Of a stretch of 34,261 nucleotides of DNA, positions 7,537-16,127 are shown one piece after another. The notes under the pieces are model-generated. The model was given only the letters and a program-made list of their open reading frames with translations, did no database searches and was not told the origin of the DNA. Each line of letters starts with the position of its first letter. Position 1 is the first letter of the stretch. The stretch is from assembly GCA_009843635.1 (NCBI GenBank), contig VYDB01000052.1, positions 1-34,261 of the forward strand. The letters run 5' to 3'. Position numbers and translations under genes: made by a program. The stretch is from Gammaproteobacteria bacterium. GTDB lineage: Bacteria; Pseudomonadota; Gammaproteobacteria; Pseudomonadales; Azotimanducaceae.

Positions 7537-7570
7537 CCGGGAGCGCCAGCGTTGCACATGGCGCTCCCGG
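7537..7570 (-). terminator. Strong hairpin after the TonB-dependent receptor gene
   Basis: A perfect 12-bp inverted repeat, CCGGGAGCGCCA / TGGCGCTCCCGG, with a 10-base loop. It lies 24 bp past the stop of the receptor gene at 7594. Read in that direction, the stem is followed by a pyrimidine-rich stretch with only a short delayed T run, so it is not a textbook intrinsic terminator. It may protect the 3' end or insulate the DUF2513 gene. Confidence 0.55.
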
Positions 7571-7593
7571 AACAATCGGGCGCGGAGGCGATC

Positions 7594-9996
7594 CTACAGC
7601 GTGTAGCGGTACTGCAGGCTCAGGGTTCGGCCGAGAGGCGTGGTTGCCGCTTGGTCGAGGCTGTTCGGGCCGGTATTGTTGCAGGTGGCGAACGGGCCCA
7701 AATGGGGCGTTGCGTTGGGACACCGGCCCGGAATTGCACCGCCGCCTATGGCGTAGATCTCATCGGTGATGTTGCGACCGATCAGGTTGAACTGATGTCG
7801 GCCATCTTCCGAATACAGACTGATGGCGGCGTCGAGCACCCAGAAGCTGTCTTGCTTGAACGGGTCGAGGGTCGCGGTCCAGGCGTAGTCGCCAGTGTAG
7901 CGGCCGTCAGCAGACAGATTGACCCGCCAGCCGCCGCCAGCGTTCCAGTCATAGGATCCGCCGATGTAGCCGGTGAAGTCCGCGCTGCCGGAACCGTCCT
8001 CGCCCTTGAGGTTCTCGCCTGTCGCGTTGATGAAGTCCTTGGAGTAAGAGGTGTCGGTCCACGCCCAAGCCCCCCTCAAGGTCAGGCCTTCGATGTTGGT
8101 GTTCCACTGGGCGTCGAATTCGACGCCGTAGGTTTCCAGCGCTGAGGCGTTGAAGGTGCTGAACTGGATGATGGTGGAATCGAACAACTGCACCTGAAGA
8201 TCGGAGTACTCATAAACGAAGGCCGTTGCGTTGAATCGCAGCGCACTGTCCAGGAAGCGGCCCTTGAGGCCGGCTTCGAAGCCTTCGGCTTCCTCGGATT
8301 CATAGATCAGGAAGCTGAAGTCGCCGCCGTTAACCGCGGGGTTAAGCGCGGCGGTCGGCAAGGCGCTGTTGTCAACGCCGCCGGACTTGAAGCCTTGCTT
8401 GTAGGAGAGGTAAACACTTACGTCGTCGTTCAGGTAATAGTTGATCGCGGCCTCTGGCGAGAGGTTGTCGTCATCGAATTCCAGCCCGTCGATCAGGGGC
8501 GGTGCGCCGAAACCGAACGCACCGGCGAGTGCATGCAGGTAGGGAATCTCAATGTGGCCGTCTTTTTCCTCGTCCGTGTAGCGCACGCCTACGGTGACCT
8601 CCGTGCGCTCGTTGACGTCCCAATAGAGGGCCATGAATCCGGAAAACACCTGCGTATCGAGGAAGTGGTGCTTGTTGTAGTCGTACCCCCAGCCAGTCAC
8701 TGGGTCCGGGCCAAACAGGATGCCCAGATTGAACGCGTACTGGTAGGCGTCGAATTCCTGCTCGATGTCTTGGTAGTACAGCCCCGCCTGAAAGTTCACT
8801 GGGCCGTCGAAGTCGCTGGCGAGGCGGAGTTCCTGGCTGATGCTCTTGTAGATGTTGTTGTGCAGGCCGCCGAAGACGCTGGCGCCGTAGCTGTAGTCGT
8901 CCAGTTCCCAGTGCTTGAGGTCAACCCAGCCGGTGATCGAAGTGGCGGTGAACTGCTCGTTGACGTCCCAGTCCATGCGCAACGACAGGAAGTGCGTTTC
9001 CTGCTCCAAGCCGGGCTCGCCGTCGTCAAAGCCTTGCGGCAGGCCAGCTCTCAACGCCGGATGCAGGTTGAGCTTGGAGGTGTTGCCGTTGAGCTTGCAG
9101 TCGTCCACGCCCTGAAAGAGCGCGAGGGCAGCGGATGCCGCTGGAATGGCGGTTGGCTGGTGCTTGCCTTCGGGGCACACGTCCTCCGCCCAGGCCGTGC
9201 CCGCGCCATGGTTGTCATATTCGGAGTAGCTGTACTTCATCTTGGCTTGGAAGTTGTCCGCCGGATCCCAAACCAAGGTCAGCCGGGTGTTCAGGGACTC
9301 ATCGCCGAAGTACTTCTTGGTGCCGCTGATGGCGACGTTGACCGGATCGTTCTCCGCCGAGTAGTTCTCGAACAGCTCGTCGTTCTTAGTCCAGCCCACG
9401 GCGAGCCGAGCGCCGAGGGTATCGGAGAGCGGGCCGGAAATGACGAACTCGCCAAAGATGCCGTCGTATTCGGTTTCGTAGCCGCCGCTGACTTCCATCT
9501 CGAACTCGTCCCCCGGATCGTTGGTGGTGATGGACACTACGCCGGCGGTGGCGGACTTGCCGAAATACAGGGACTGGGGACCCTTGAGCACTTCAAGCTG
9601 GCCCATGTCCATGTAGGAGTTGTGGATGAAGCGGCCCCGGTTGACCACCACGCCGTCCAGGTTGATGGCTACCGAGTGGTCGAAGGCGGCCGAAATGGAG
9701 CTTGAGCCGATGCCGCGCAGCCGCAGGCTCGAGCCGTTGCCGGAGCCGCCATGGGAGATCACCATGTTGGGCACCATCTTGGCGGCGTCCACCAGATTGG
9801 TGATGTTGTAGCGGTCGAGGTCCGCCTCGGTCAGCGCGGCGATCGTGACCGGCACGTCCTGCAGGGTTTCCTGCTGCTGGCGGGCGGTGACGATGATCTC
9901 CTCGATGACCTCGCCTTCCACGGCAAGGGCTGGCATCAAGGGCGCCCACGCCAAGGCACAGGCGAGGGTTCCGAGAATTCGGGTACGGGTGGTCAT
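7594..9996 (-). CDS. TonB-dependent outer-membrane receptor
   Basis: Outer-membrane active transporter powered by TonB-ExbB-ExbD. The 800-residue precursor has a signal peptide (residues 1 to about 25, ending in PALA), a TonB-box-like segment (VIEEIIVTAR), a plug domain with the LRLRGIGSSS motif and the VEVLKGPQS.YFGKSATAGVVSI type segment (here LEVLKGPQSLYFGKSATAGV), and a 22-strand barrel ending in SLQYRYTL. The ATG at 9994-9996 follows an excellent GGAAGGAGAG ribosome site, and a near-consensus promoter lies about 57 bp further upstream. It is of the kind found in sphingomonads and marine gammaproteobacteria beside catabolic genes. The likely ligand is a hydrophobic carbon source; no siderophore genes are near. 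Confidence 0.93.
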   Translation of the reverse strand: MTTRTRILGTLACALAWAPLMPALAVEGEVIEEIIVTARQQQETLQDVPVTIAALTEADLDRYNITNLVDAAKMVPNMVISHGGSGNGSSLRLRGIGSSSISAAFDHSVAINLDGVVVNRGRFIHNSYMDMGQLEVLKGPQSLYFGKSATAGVVSITTNDPGDEFEMEVSGGYETEYDGIFGEFVISGPLSDTLGARLAVGWTKNDELFENYSAENDPVNVAISGTKKYFGDESLNTRLTLVWDPADNFQAKMKYSYSEYDNHGAGTAWAEDVCPEGKHQPTAIPAASAALALFQGVDDCKLNGNTSKLNLHPALRAGLPQGFDDGEPGLEQETHFLSLRMDWDVNEQFTATSITGWVDLKHWELDDYSYGASVFGGLHNNIYKSISQELRLASDFDGPVNFQAGLYYQDIEQEFDAYQYAFNLGILFGPDPVTGWGYDYNKHHFLDTQVFSGFMALYWDVNERTEVTVGVRYTDEEKDGHIEIPYLHALAGAFGFGAPPLIDGLEFDDDNLSPEAAINYYLNDDVSVYLSYKQGFKSGGVDNSALPTAALNPAVNGGDFSFLIYESEEAEGFEAGLKGRFLDSALRFNATAFVYEYSDLQVQLFDSTIIQFSTFNASALETYGVEFDAQWNTNIEGLTLRGAWAWTDTSYSKDFINATGENLKGEDGSGSADFTGYIGGSYDWNAGGGWRVNLSADGRYTGDYAWTATLDPFKQDSFWVLDAAISLYSEDGRHQFNLIGRNITDEIYAIGGGAIPGRCPNATPHLGPFATCNNTGPNSLDQAATTPLGRTLSLQYRYTL

Positions 9997-10052
9997 GGTT
10001 CTCTCCTTCCGTAAGGCTAATGCGCACGAACGACGCCGGCGCGAAGCGGGAA

Positions 10053-10080
10053 ATTGTAGGGATTCTTGAAGGTATGTCAA
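10053..10080 (-). promoter_or_regulatory. Promoter of the first TonB-dependent receptor gene
   Basis: On the minus strand, a perfect -35 TTGACA (10075-10080) and a -10 TACAAT (10053-10058, five of six consensus bases) are 16 bp apart. The transcript would start near 10046 and have a leader of about 50 bases with a strong ribosome site. This is the best housekeeping-type promoter in the window. Confidence 0.8.
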
Positions 10081-10234
10081 TGAAACTGGAGAAATAATTG
10101 AGGGCTAAACTTGCCACCTTGATGCCAAGGTTCGCTATTCTTGGAACGCGGGGCGGGGGAGCCACGCGCTGGTAGCCGCTCGCCTGCCGGACCGACAGGC
10201 GTTGCGGGGTGGGACGCGGTTGGGAGAAGAAGGC

Positions 10235-11767
10235 ATGGCGCAAGGCGCAGCGGGGGGAAGGGCACCGTCCAGGCGGGCCCCGCTTTCGAAGCGGGTGCTG
10301 GCCTCCTATGGCGCTCCGGCGCTGCCGCTGTCGATGACCACCCTGCCGTTGGCGGTGTATCTACCGGCCGTGTACGCCGACTCGGAAGGCTTCGGGCTCT
10401 CCCTGGGCTTCGTCAGCCTGATGCTGGTGTTGTCGAGGGCGTTCGATGGCGTCACCGACCCGGTCATCGGCTTCCTGTCGGACCGCAGCCGCAGCCGCTG
10501 GGGTCGCCGCAAGCCATTCTTCCTGTTGGGCACGCCGCTGTTCGTGATCGGCGTTTGGCTGCTTTGGGTGCCGCCATTTGAATTCGGGCCAGTCTCCGTA
10601 TTCGGCCAGGAGATGAATTCCGGATACCCCTACCTGCTGGCGACCTTGGTGTTGCTGTTCGTCGGCGCCACCATCAAGGACGTGCCGTACAGCGCTTGGG
10701 GCGCTGAACTGTCGCAAAACTACAATGAGCGCACCCTGATCACGAGTTGGCGCGAGGGCTTCAACGTGGCGGGCAATCTCATTGGCGCCTTCGTGCCCGC
10801 AGTGATCTTCTTTTGGGGCTACTCCAAGCCTACGGACGCCGTGTTCTTCCTGTCGGTCGCCATTGTCTTCCTGATGCCGGTGCTGGTGGTCAACACCCTG
10901 TTCAACGTACCCGAACCCAAACTGAAGGAGCATCGCCACGAACGGCTGCCCATCCGCGAGAGCTTCCGTCACGCCTGGGCCAACGAGCCCTACCGCCGGC
11001 TGCTCATCATTTTCTTTTTCTCCACCATCGGCTCGGCCATGACGAACACCTTGAGCTTCTTCTTCGTCAAGCACGTGCTGCTGGCCGGCGACCTGTACGG
11101 CTTTTACTTAGCGCCCTACTTCATCTCGCAGATTGTCGCCATTCCGCTATGGTTCCGGCTCTCAAGACGCATCGGCAAGCATCGGGCGACCATGGCGGCC
11201 ATCGGGTGGTATGCCCTCTGGTCCTGCTTCATTCCCCTGATTGCGGTGGCGCCGATGGCTTGGTTCGAGACGTTTGAGGTGGCGAACCTGCTGCGGTTCC
11301 TGCCCGACGGGGCCTATGCGGCGACGCTCGACTACTTCACCGGCATTCCCACCGGCAAGTTCCTGTTCTTCATCGGCGTGATGTGCCTGAAGGGTTCCGC
11401 CATCGGCGCCCTCTCGGCGCTGCCCTACGCCATGGCCGCTGATGTGGTGGACCTGGATTCCGCCCGCACGGGCAAGCGGCAGGGGGGCGCCTACTTCTCC
11501 ATCTGGCTCATGGTGCGCAAGCTGGCCTACGCCTTCGGCTTGCTCGCTGGTGCCAACATTGTCATCTGGTTCGGCTTCGATTCACTTGCCAATCCCTTGA
11601 ACACGACCAACACGGCGTTCGCCTTGCTCATGCTGGCCGTGACCTATTCGATCATCCCCGCGATCCTCAAGTTCGTGGCCATGCCGCTGCTCTGGAACTA
11701 TCCATTGACCGAAGCCCGGCTGGGGGAGATTCAGCAGCAGATCGAGACTCAGGCACAGCGCGCCTGA
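10235..11767 (+). CDS. GPH-family MFS symporter
   Basis: A 510-residue inner-membrane transporter of the glycoside-pentoside-hexuronide:cation (GPH) branch of the MFS. The GPH signature between helices 2 and 3 reads GFLSDRSRSRWGRRKPF, and a second conserved stretch (IKDVPYSAWGAELS..YNERT) follows helix 4. About 12 helices are evident. The ATG at 10235 has GGGAG eight bases upstream and is preferred to the TTG at 10202. GPH-family proteins in such clusters often carry non-sugar catabolic substrates. It is divergent from the TonB receptor and shares its intergenic region, which fits outer- and inner-membrane steps of one uptake route. It is paralogous to 16756-18123. Confidence 0.9.
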   Translation: MAQGAAGGRAPSRRAPLSKRVLASYGAPALPLSMTTLPLAVYLPAVYADSEGFGLSLGFVSLMLVLSRAFDGVTDPVIGFLSDRSRSRWGRRKPFFLLGTPLFVIGVWLLWVPPFEFGPVSVFGQEMNSGYPYLLATLVLLFVGATIKDVPYSAWGAELSQNYNERTLITSWREGFNVAGNLIGAFVPAVIFFWGYSKPTDAVFFLSVAIVFLMPVLVVNTLFNVPEPKLKEHRHERLPIRESFRHAWANEPYRRLLIIFFFSTIGSAMTNTLSFFFVKHVLLAGDLYGFYLAPYFISQIVAIPLWFRLSRRIGKHRATMAAIGWYALWSCFIPLIAVAPMAWFETFEVANLLRFLPDGAYAATLDYFTGIPTGKFLFFIGVMCLKGSAIGALSALPYAMAADVVDLDSARTGKRQGGAYFSIWLMVRKLAYAFGLLAGANIVIWFGFDSLANPLNTTNTAFALLMLAVTYSIIPAILKFVAMPLLWNYPLTEARLGEIQQQIETQAQRA

Positions 11768-11783
11768 CGGTCGTACCCAATTC

Positions 11784-12560
11784 CTACGGCCCGCCCTTGA
11801 TCGAGATGGTGTGCCCGGTCATCCAGCTTGAGGCTTCCGAGGCCAGATAGACCACCGCTGGCGCGATGTCTTCCGGGGTGCCCACGCGGCCGAGCGGGAT
11901 CTGAAAGCGCTCGCCGAGCTCCGGAATCTCCTCCTCCTTTAGGTTGAGGAACTCCAGGAAGACCTCTGTGGGGATCGGCCCGGGCGAGACGCCGTTGACG
12001 CGGATGCCCAGCGCCGCCATCTCCGCGGCCAAGGTCTGGGTCAAGTTGTTGACGCCGCTCTTGGCGACTGCGTAGGGGCCGTTGAACGGCGCAGCGCCGC
12101 CGGCGGCCGCCGATGAGATGTTGATGATGGTGCCGCCGCCGTGGTCCTTCATGATGTTGGCCGCCGCCTGGGCGCCGGTCCAGACCGCCTTGAGATTCAG
12201 GTTGAGTTGAAAGTCCCACTGCCGTTCCGGCATTTCCAAAAAGGTGCGCGGCACCCGGTCGTCAGCACCGCCGGCGTTGCTCACCCAGCAGGTCAGGGCG
12301 CCCATCTCGGCGAACGCCTTGTCAGCCAGCGCCTGCACCTGCTCGATTTCCATGACATTGGCGGTCACCGCCAAGGCGCGGCGGCCCAACGCGCGAACCT
12401 TGTCCGCCACGGCCTCGATCTCGTGGGTGCGGCGTGCGGCCACCACCACGTCGGCGCCCGCTTCCGCAAGGCCCAAGGCCAGCCCCTCGCCAATGCCCCG
12501 GCCGCCGCCGGTTACCACCGCCACTTGGCCATCCAAGCGGAACCTGTCCAAAATGCCCAT
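11784..12560 (-). CDS. Short-chain dehydrogenase/reductase
   Basis: A complete 258-residue classical SDR. It has the TGGGRGIG cofactor loop (residues 17-24), NAGG (95-98), a structural Asn in NLNLKAV (about 122), catalytic Ser in INISS (about 149), and Tyr163/Lys167 (PYAVAKSG). A basic pair (AARR, residues 41-44) after the second strand would favour NADP(H). An AGGAG ribosome site sits six bases before the ATG. It is divergent from the P450 gene, sharing a 115-bp control region, and convergent with the transporter (16-bp gap). The pairing suggests it oxidises the alcohol made by the P450 (inference). Confidence 0.9.
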   Translation of the reverse strand: MGILDRFRLDGQVAVVTGGGRGIGEGLALGLAEAGADVVVAARRTHEIEAVADKVRALGRRALAVTANVMEIEQVQALADKAFAEMGALTCWVSNAGGADDRVPRTFLEMPERQWDFQLNLNLKAVWTGAQAAANIMKDHGGGTIINISSAAAGGAAPFNGPYAVAKSGVNNLTQTLAAEMAALGIRVNGVSPGPIPTEVFLEFLNLKEEEIPELGERFQIPLGRVGTPEDIAPAVVYLASEASSWMTGHTISIKGGP

Positions 12561-12602
12561 GCCTACGCTCCTGTCTGAATTTGCCTAGAGCTTAGATGAG
12601 CC

Positions 12603-12624
12603 GTGAGCCAATTGGAAAGCTCAC
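12603..12624. promoter_or_regulatory. Candidate operator between divergent SDR and P450 genes
   Basis: GTGAGC and GCTCAC form an inverted repeat with 10-base spacing, and the inner palindrome CCAATTGG (12608-12615) is nested inside. It lies midway between the two divergent genes, a fitting place for a shared regulator. No regulator gene is adjacent, so the binding protein is unknown. Confidence 0.4.
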
Positions 12625-12641
12625 CTACGAAATCGATGGGC

Positions 12642-12647
12642 TATAGT
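12642..12647 (+). promoter_or_regulatory. Possible -10 element of the P450 gene
   Basis: TATAGT matches the -10 consensus at five of six positions, but no good -35 lies 16-18 bp upstream, so an activator may be needed. Transcription would start near 12654. This supports the ATG at 12676 rather than the GTG at 12652 as the start codon. Confidence 0.35.
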
Positions 12648-12675
12648 CCGCGTGAACGTCCTTGATGGGAAGAAA

Positions 12676-13833
12676 ATGGCGATTGCCGCATACGATCCGT
12701 TCAAACCGCCAGTGTTCGACGAGCCGAGCGTGGCCTACGCGCACTTGCTGGCCGAACGGCCGGTGCACTACTTCGCCGATTTCGATCCACCCTTCTATAC
12801 GCTGTCCCGCCATGCGGATGTGCAACGCGCACTGCGCGACATCGACACCTATTCCAGCGAGTTCGGGCAGGGGCCGCGCTTCACGCCGCCGGCCGGCATG
12901 CTCTCCAATCCGCCGCAGCACACGTTCTTTCGCAGCTTGGTGCAGCAGGCGTTCTCGCCCCGCGCCATCGAGGCCATGCGCGGCCGGGTCGAAGAATTGG
13001 CGGAGGAACTGCTCGACGAGATTCCGGCAGGCGAGTGGGATTTGCATGATGCCTTCGCGTTTCCCCTGCCCGTCATCGTCATCGCCGAAATGTTGGGGGT
13101 GCCGGCGGACGACCTGCATCTGTTCAAGCGTTGGTCGGATGCCTCGGTGGCGGCGATGGGCGCAGCCGATCCGTCGGCCTACGAATCGGAGCTGGCTGAC
13201 TTGGCCAACTACATTCTCGCCCGGATCCGCGAGCGCCGGGCAGCGCCCGGCCGAGGCGACCTGATTGATCGCCTAGTGCAGGCGGAGCAGGACGGCAAAG
13301 TGCTGACCGACGAGGACATCCTCAGCGTCGTCAATCAACTGCTGGTGGGCGGCAACGAGACCACCACCTCCCTCATCACCAACGCCGTCTGGCGGCTGCT
13401 GGAACGCCCGGCGCTTTGGCGACAGGTGGTGGCGGAGCCAGGTTTGGTGGACCGGGCGCTGGAGGAAAGCCTGCGCTTCGACCCGCCGGTGCTGGGGCTG
13501 TACCGTTCGACCACGCGGGCGGTGGAACTGCATGGCGTGCGCATTCCCAAGGACGCCAAGGTGATGCTGCACTACGCCGCTGCCAATCGCGATCCTGAAG
13601 TTTGGGATGACCCTGACACCTTCTCCTTGGACCGACCGGCGCAACGCCACCTGTCCTTCGGCCTTGGGGTGCATTTTTGCTTGGGCGCCCAATTGGCCCG
13701 CCTAGAAGCCAATGCGGCGCTGCGGGCGCTGGCGGCGCGCTGCCCGGATCTGCGGCTGGTCAATCCGGGTGAGCGCATCACGCCTTGGTTCCTCTGGGGC
13801 CGCCGGCATTTGCCGGTGTCGTCTAGGCGTTAG
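12676..13833 (+). CDS. Cytochrome P450
   Basis: A soluble bacterial P450 monooxygenase of 385 residues. The I-helix motif is GGNETT (225-230), the K-helix ExxR is E264-S-L-R267, and the haem loop FGLGVHFCLGAQLAR has the thiolate ligand C335. The start ATG at 12676 has GGGAAG three bases upstream; an alternative GTG at 12652 would add eight residues. Proteins of this class (CYP101/107/125-like soluble enzymes) need a ferredoxin and a reductase, and neither is encoded in the window. Likely role: regio-selective hydroxylation of a terpenoid, steroid or fatty compound to start catabolism, with the divergent SDR acting next (inference). Its stop codon overlaps that of the next gene. Confidence 0.95.
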   Translation: MAIAAYDPFKPPVFDEPSVAYAHLLAERPVHYFADFDPPFYTLSRHADVQRALRDIDTYSSEFGQGPRFTPPAGMLSNPPQHTFFRSLVQQAFSPRAIEAMRGRVEELAEELLDEIPAGEWDLHDAFAFPLPVIVIAEMLGVPADDLHLFKRWSDASVAAMGAADPSAYESELADLANYILARIRERRAAPGRGDLIDRLVQAEQDGKVLTDEDILSVVNQLLVGGNETTTSLITNAVWRLLERPALWRQVVAEPGLVDRALEESLRFDPPVLGLYRSTTRAVELHGVRIPKDAKVMLHYAAANRDPEVWDDPDTFSLDRPAQRHLSFGLGVHFCLGAQLARLEANAALRALAARCPDLRLVNPGERITPWFLWGRRHLPVSSRR

Positions 13834-16091
13834 CGATAGACCGGTCGCCAGACGATCGTCGCCCCGTAGTGCCTCGGCGGCGCTGGGGTGGCGAAGCCAC
13901 CGCCCGCCGCTGGGTAGTTGTGCAGGAAGTACTCCTCATCGAAGGCATTGGTCATCCAGGCGGTGACCTGGTAGGTGCCGCCGGGTGATTCGTAACTGAC
14001 CCGGAAGTCAACCGCGTCGTAGGCGGGCACGGCCGCCACCTCAAGCACGTCGGGATCCTGATAGACCTTGTCCTTGTGACGGTAATCGCCTTGCAGGGCC
14101 AGCATGGCGCCGTTCGCCAGCGGGTGTTCATAGCGCACCAGCAGGTTGTAGGCCCAGTCCGGCGCGTTGCGCAGCGCGTTGCCGTCGCGGCTGGTGGAGG
14201 GCGCCGCCACGGGCGGCCGGAAGCCTGTGGGCACGAAGAAATTCGAAAACTCCGTGTCCAGAGTTGCCACGGCGCCGCTCAGCAGCAGCCGCTCGTGGGG
14301 CCGGGCGGTGAACTCGATCTCGACGCCTTCGATTTTCGCGTCCGCCGCGTTCTGGGTGAGCAGAATGCCGGGCGCGTCCGGCGGCGCATCCACCGGCACC
14401 AGAAGCTGCAGAATCTGTAAATCGGTGTAGTCGGTGGTGAACCAGGCGACATTAAGCCGCAGCCGATTGTCAAACCATTCGGTCTTGGCACCCACTTCCC
14501 ACTGTTCGGCCGCTTCGGGGTTGAACTGGTTGTTGGCGATGGAGCGCAGGTTGGACAGCCCTTGCCAACCGCCGGACTTAAATCCCTCCGAGTAGGTGGC
14601 GTAGAGCAGCGCATCGTTGGTCGGCGTCCAGTTCAGACTGAATTTCGGGGTGAAGGAGTCGAACTTGGCCTTGTCCACAAAATCCCAAGGCTCAGACGGT
14701 TGGCTTAAGCCCGGTATGACCACTGGCGCCGGTGTGCCGATGCGGTGAATGCGCTTGCGCTCCTCCGTTTGGCGCCCGCCGGCGCTGATGCTCCACTGAT
14801 CGTTGAACGAGTAGGTGATGTCCCCAAAAATGGCGTAGCTGTTGGTTTCGTTGTCCTGCCAGTCGCTGCCGGTGAATTTCGGCACTGCCACCAGGGAGCC
14901 GCCGGCGCCGTCAGGAACGGCTAGGCCCAAGCCGAGGGTTTCGGTGCGCTCGGTCTGCTCGTTGGAATAGTACAGGCCTGCCACCCATTGCCAGTTGCTG
15001 GCGCCTGAGTAGGCGATGCGCAGTTCTTGGGTGAAGGTGTCTGATTCGTCCCAGGAGTCGTTGTCGCCAAAAATTCCCGATATGCCGCCGGCGCCTGGGC
15101 TGCTGGCACGCAACAGGCCCATGGCGGCAGTGGCGACGGGCTCGTCATTCTGGCCGTCCACGTTGCGGAACGAGGTCACCGAGGTCAGGGTCAGCGCGTC
15201 GGTGGGGTAGTACTCGATGCGCGAGGTGACGCCGATCTGCTCGATGGCGCCGAGCCCTCGGTCGTCGGCCAGCACGGTGTGGATTTTGTCGTCGTAGTCC
15301 GCGTAGGTGGCTGACAGGTTAAGGTCCCACTGGTCGTTTGGCGCCCAACGCAAGTGGCCGCGCACGCTGGTGGAGTCGATGTCGAGCAGGTCGTCGCTAT
15401 CCACCGCATCAGGCAACTCGTTGGGGTAGTTTTCCGCAAAGTTGTCCAAGTAGCCGTCGCGGTTCTTGTGCGAGAAGGCCAACTTGCCGAACACCGTGTC
15501 GGCCAGCGGCCCCATCACGCGGCCGCGCACGCCGAACAGGCCCATGTTGCCAGCGCTTGCCTCGAGCACCGCTTCCGGCTCCTCGGTGGGCTTCTTGGTG
15601 ATGATGTTGATGGCGCCGCCTACCACGTTCTTGCCGAACAGGGTGCCTTGGGGGCCGCGCAGCACTTCCACCCGCTCCACGTCGAATATGTCCAGATTGA
15701 AGCCGGCCGAACGACCGCCATAGACATCATCTATGAACACGATCACCGACTGGTCGCCGCCGGCCCCGTCCTCGTTGGAACCAATGCCTCGAATGTAGAG
15801 CTGGGTTTGCAGCGGGTTGAACATACCCATCGTGAAGCCGGGCGTGCGCTCGGTGATGGCCTTGATGTCGCTGATGCCCATTTCCTCGAGTTGATCCCCG
15901 GAGAACGCGGACACGGAAAGCGGCACGTCCTGCAAGCGCTCAGCTCGCCGCTGGGTGGTGACGATGATCTCCTCAAGCACGCCCTCCTGGGCTAGCGCCG
16001 GCGCCCATGCGGGCAGCGTGAGCGGCACCGCCAGCAGCAGGGCGGTGGCCCTGTGCAGGCGCCGGCGGGTTCGATTCGATGTTGATGCCAT
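13830..16091 (-). CDS. TonB-dependent outer-membrane receptor
   Basis: A 753-residue receptor precursor. It has a basic N-terminus (NRTRRRLHR) and hydrophobic signal peptide ending PALAQ (about residue 35), a TonB-box-like LEEIIVTTQRR, a plug with LYIRGIGSN and VEVLRGPQGTLFGKN, and a 22-strand barrel ending in TIVWRPVYR. A GGAGAGG ribosome site precedes the ATG. It follows the NTF2-like gene by 36 bp in the same direction, so the two are probably one operon. Its TAA and the P450's TAG share bases 13831-13832 in a tail-to-tail overlap. The barrel differs widely from the first receptor, so it may take up a different compound. Confidence 0.93.
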   Translation of the reverse strand: MASTSNRTRRRLHRATALLLAVPLTLPAWAPALAQEGVLEEIIVTTQRRAERLQDVPLSVSAFSGDQLEEMGISDIKAITERTPGFTMGMFNPLQTQLYIRGIGSNEDGAGGDQSVIVFIDDVYGGRSAGFNLDIFDVERVEVLRGPQGTLFGKNVVGGAINIITKKPTEEPEAVLEASAGNMGLFGVRGRVMGPLADTVFGKLAFSHKNRDGYLDNFAENYPNELPDAVDSDDLLDIDSTSVRGHLRWAPNDQWDLNLSATYADYDDKIHTVLADDRGLGAIEQIGVTSRIEYYPTDALTLTSVTSFRNVDGQNDEPVATAAMGLLRASSPGAGGISGIFGDNDSWDESDTFTQELRIAYSGASNWQWVAGLYYSNEQTERTETLGLGLAVPDGAGGSLVAVPKFTGSDWQDNETNSYAIFGDITYSFNDQWSISAGGRQTEERKRIHRIGTPAPVVIPGLSQPSEPWDFVDKAKFDSFTPKFSLNWTPTNDALLYATYSEGFKSGGWQGLSNLRSIANNQFNPEAAEQWEVGAKTEWFDNRLRLNVAWFTTDYTDLQILQLLVPVDAPPDAPGILLTQNAADAKIEGVEIEFTARPHERLLLSGAVATLDTEFSNFFVPTGFRPPVAAPSTSRDGNALRNAPDWAYNLLVRYEHPLANGAMLALQGDYRHKDKVYQDPDVLEVAAVPAYDAVDFRVSYESPGGTYQVTAWMTNAFDEEYFLHNYPAAGGGFATPAPPRHYGATIVWRPVYR

Positions 16092-16127
16092 GATTCCTCT
16101 CCAGGTTGGTGGCGGCCGGTTCCGGGC

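Noticed and set aside
8395-9705. Long plus-strand open frame opposite the first TonB receptor
   Set aside because: The minus strand carries a complete receptor with signal peptide, plug and barrel; this frame has no motif.
12652-12675. GTG at 12652 as start of the P450
   Set aside because: The -10-like TATAGT at 12642 puts the transcript start onto this codon, and the ATG at 12676 has a ribosome site. It remains possible if another promoter is used.
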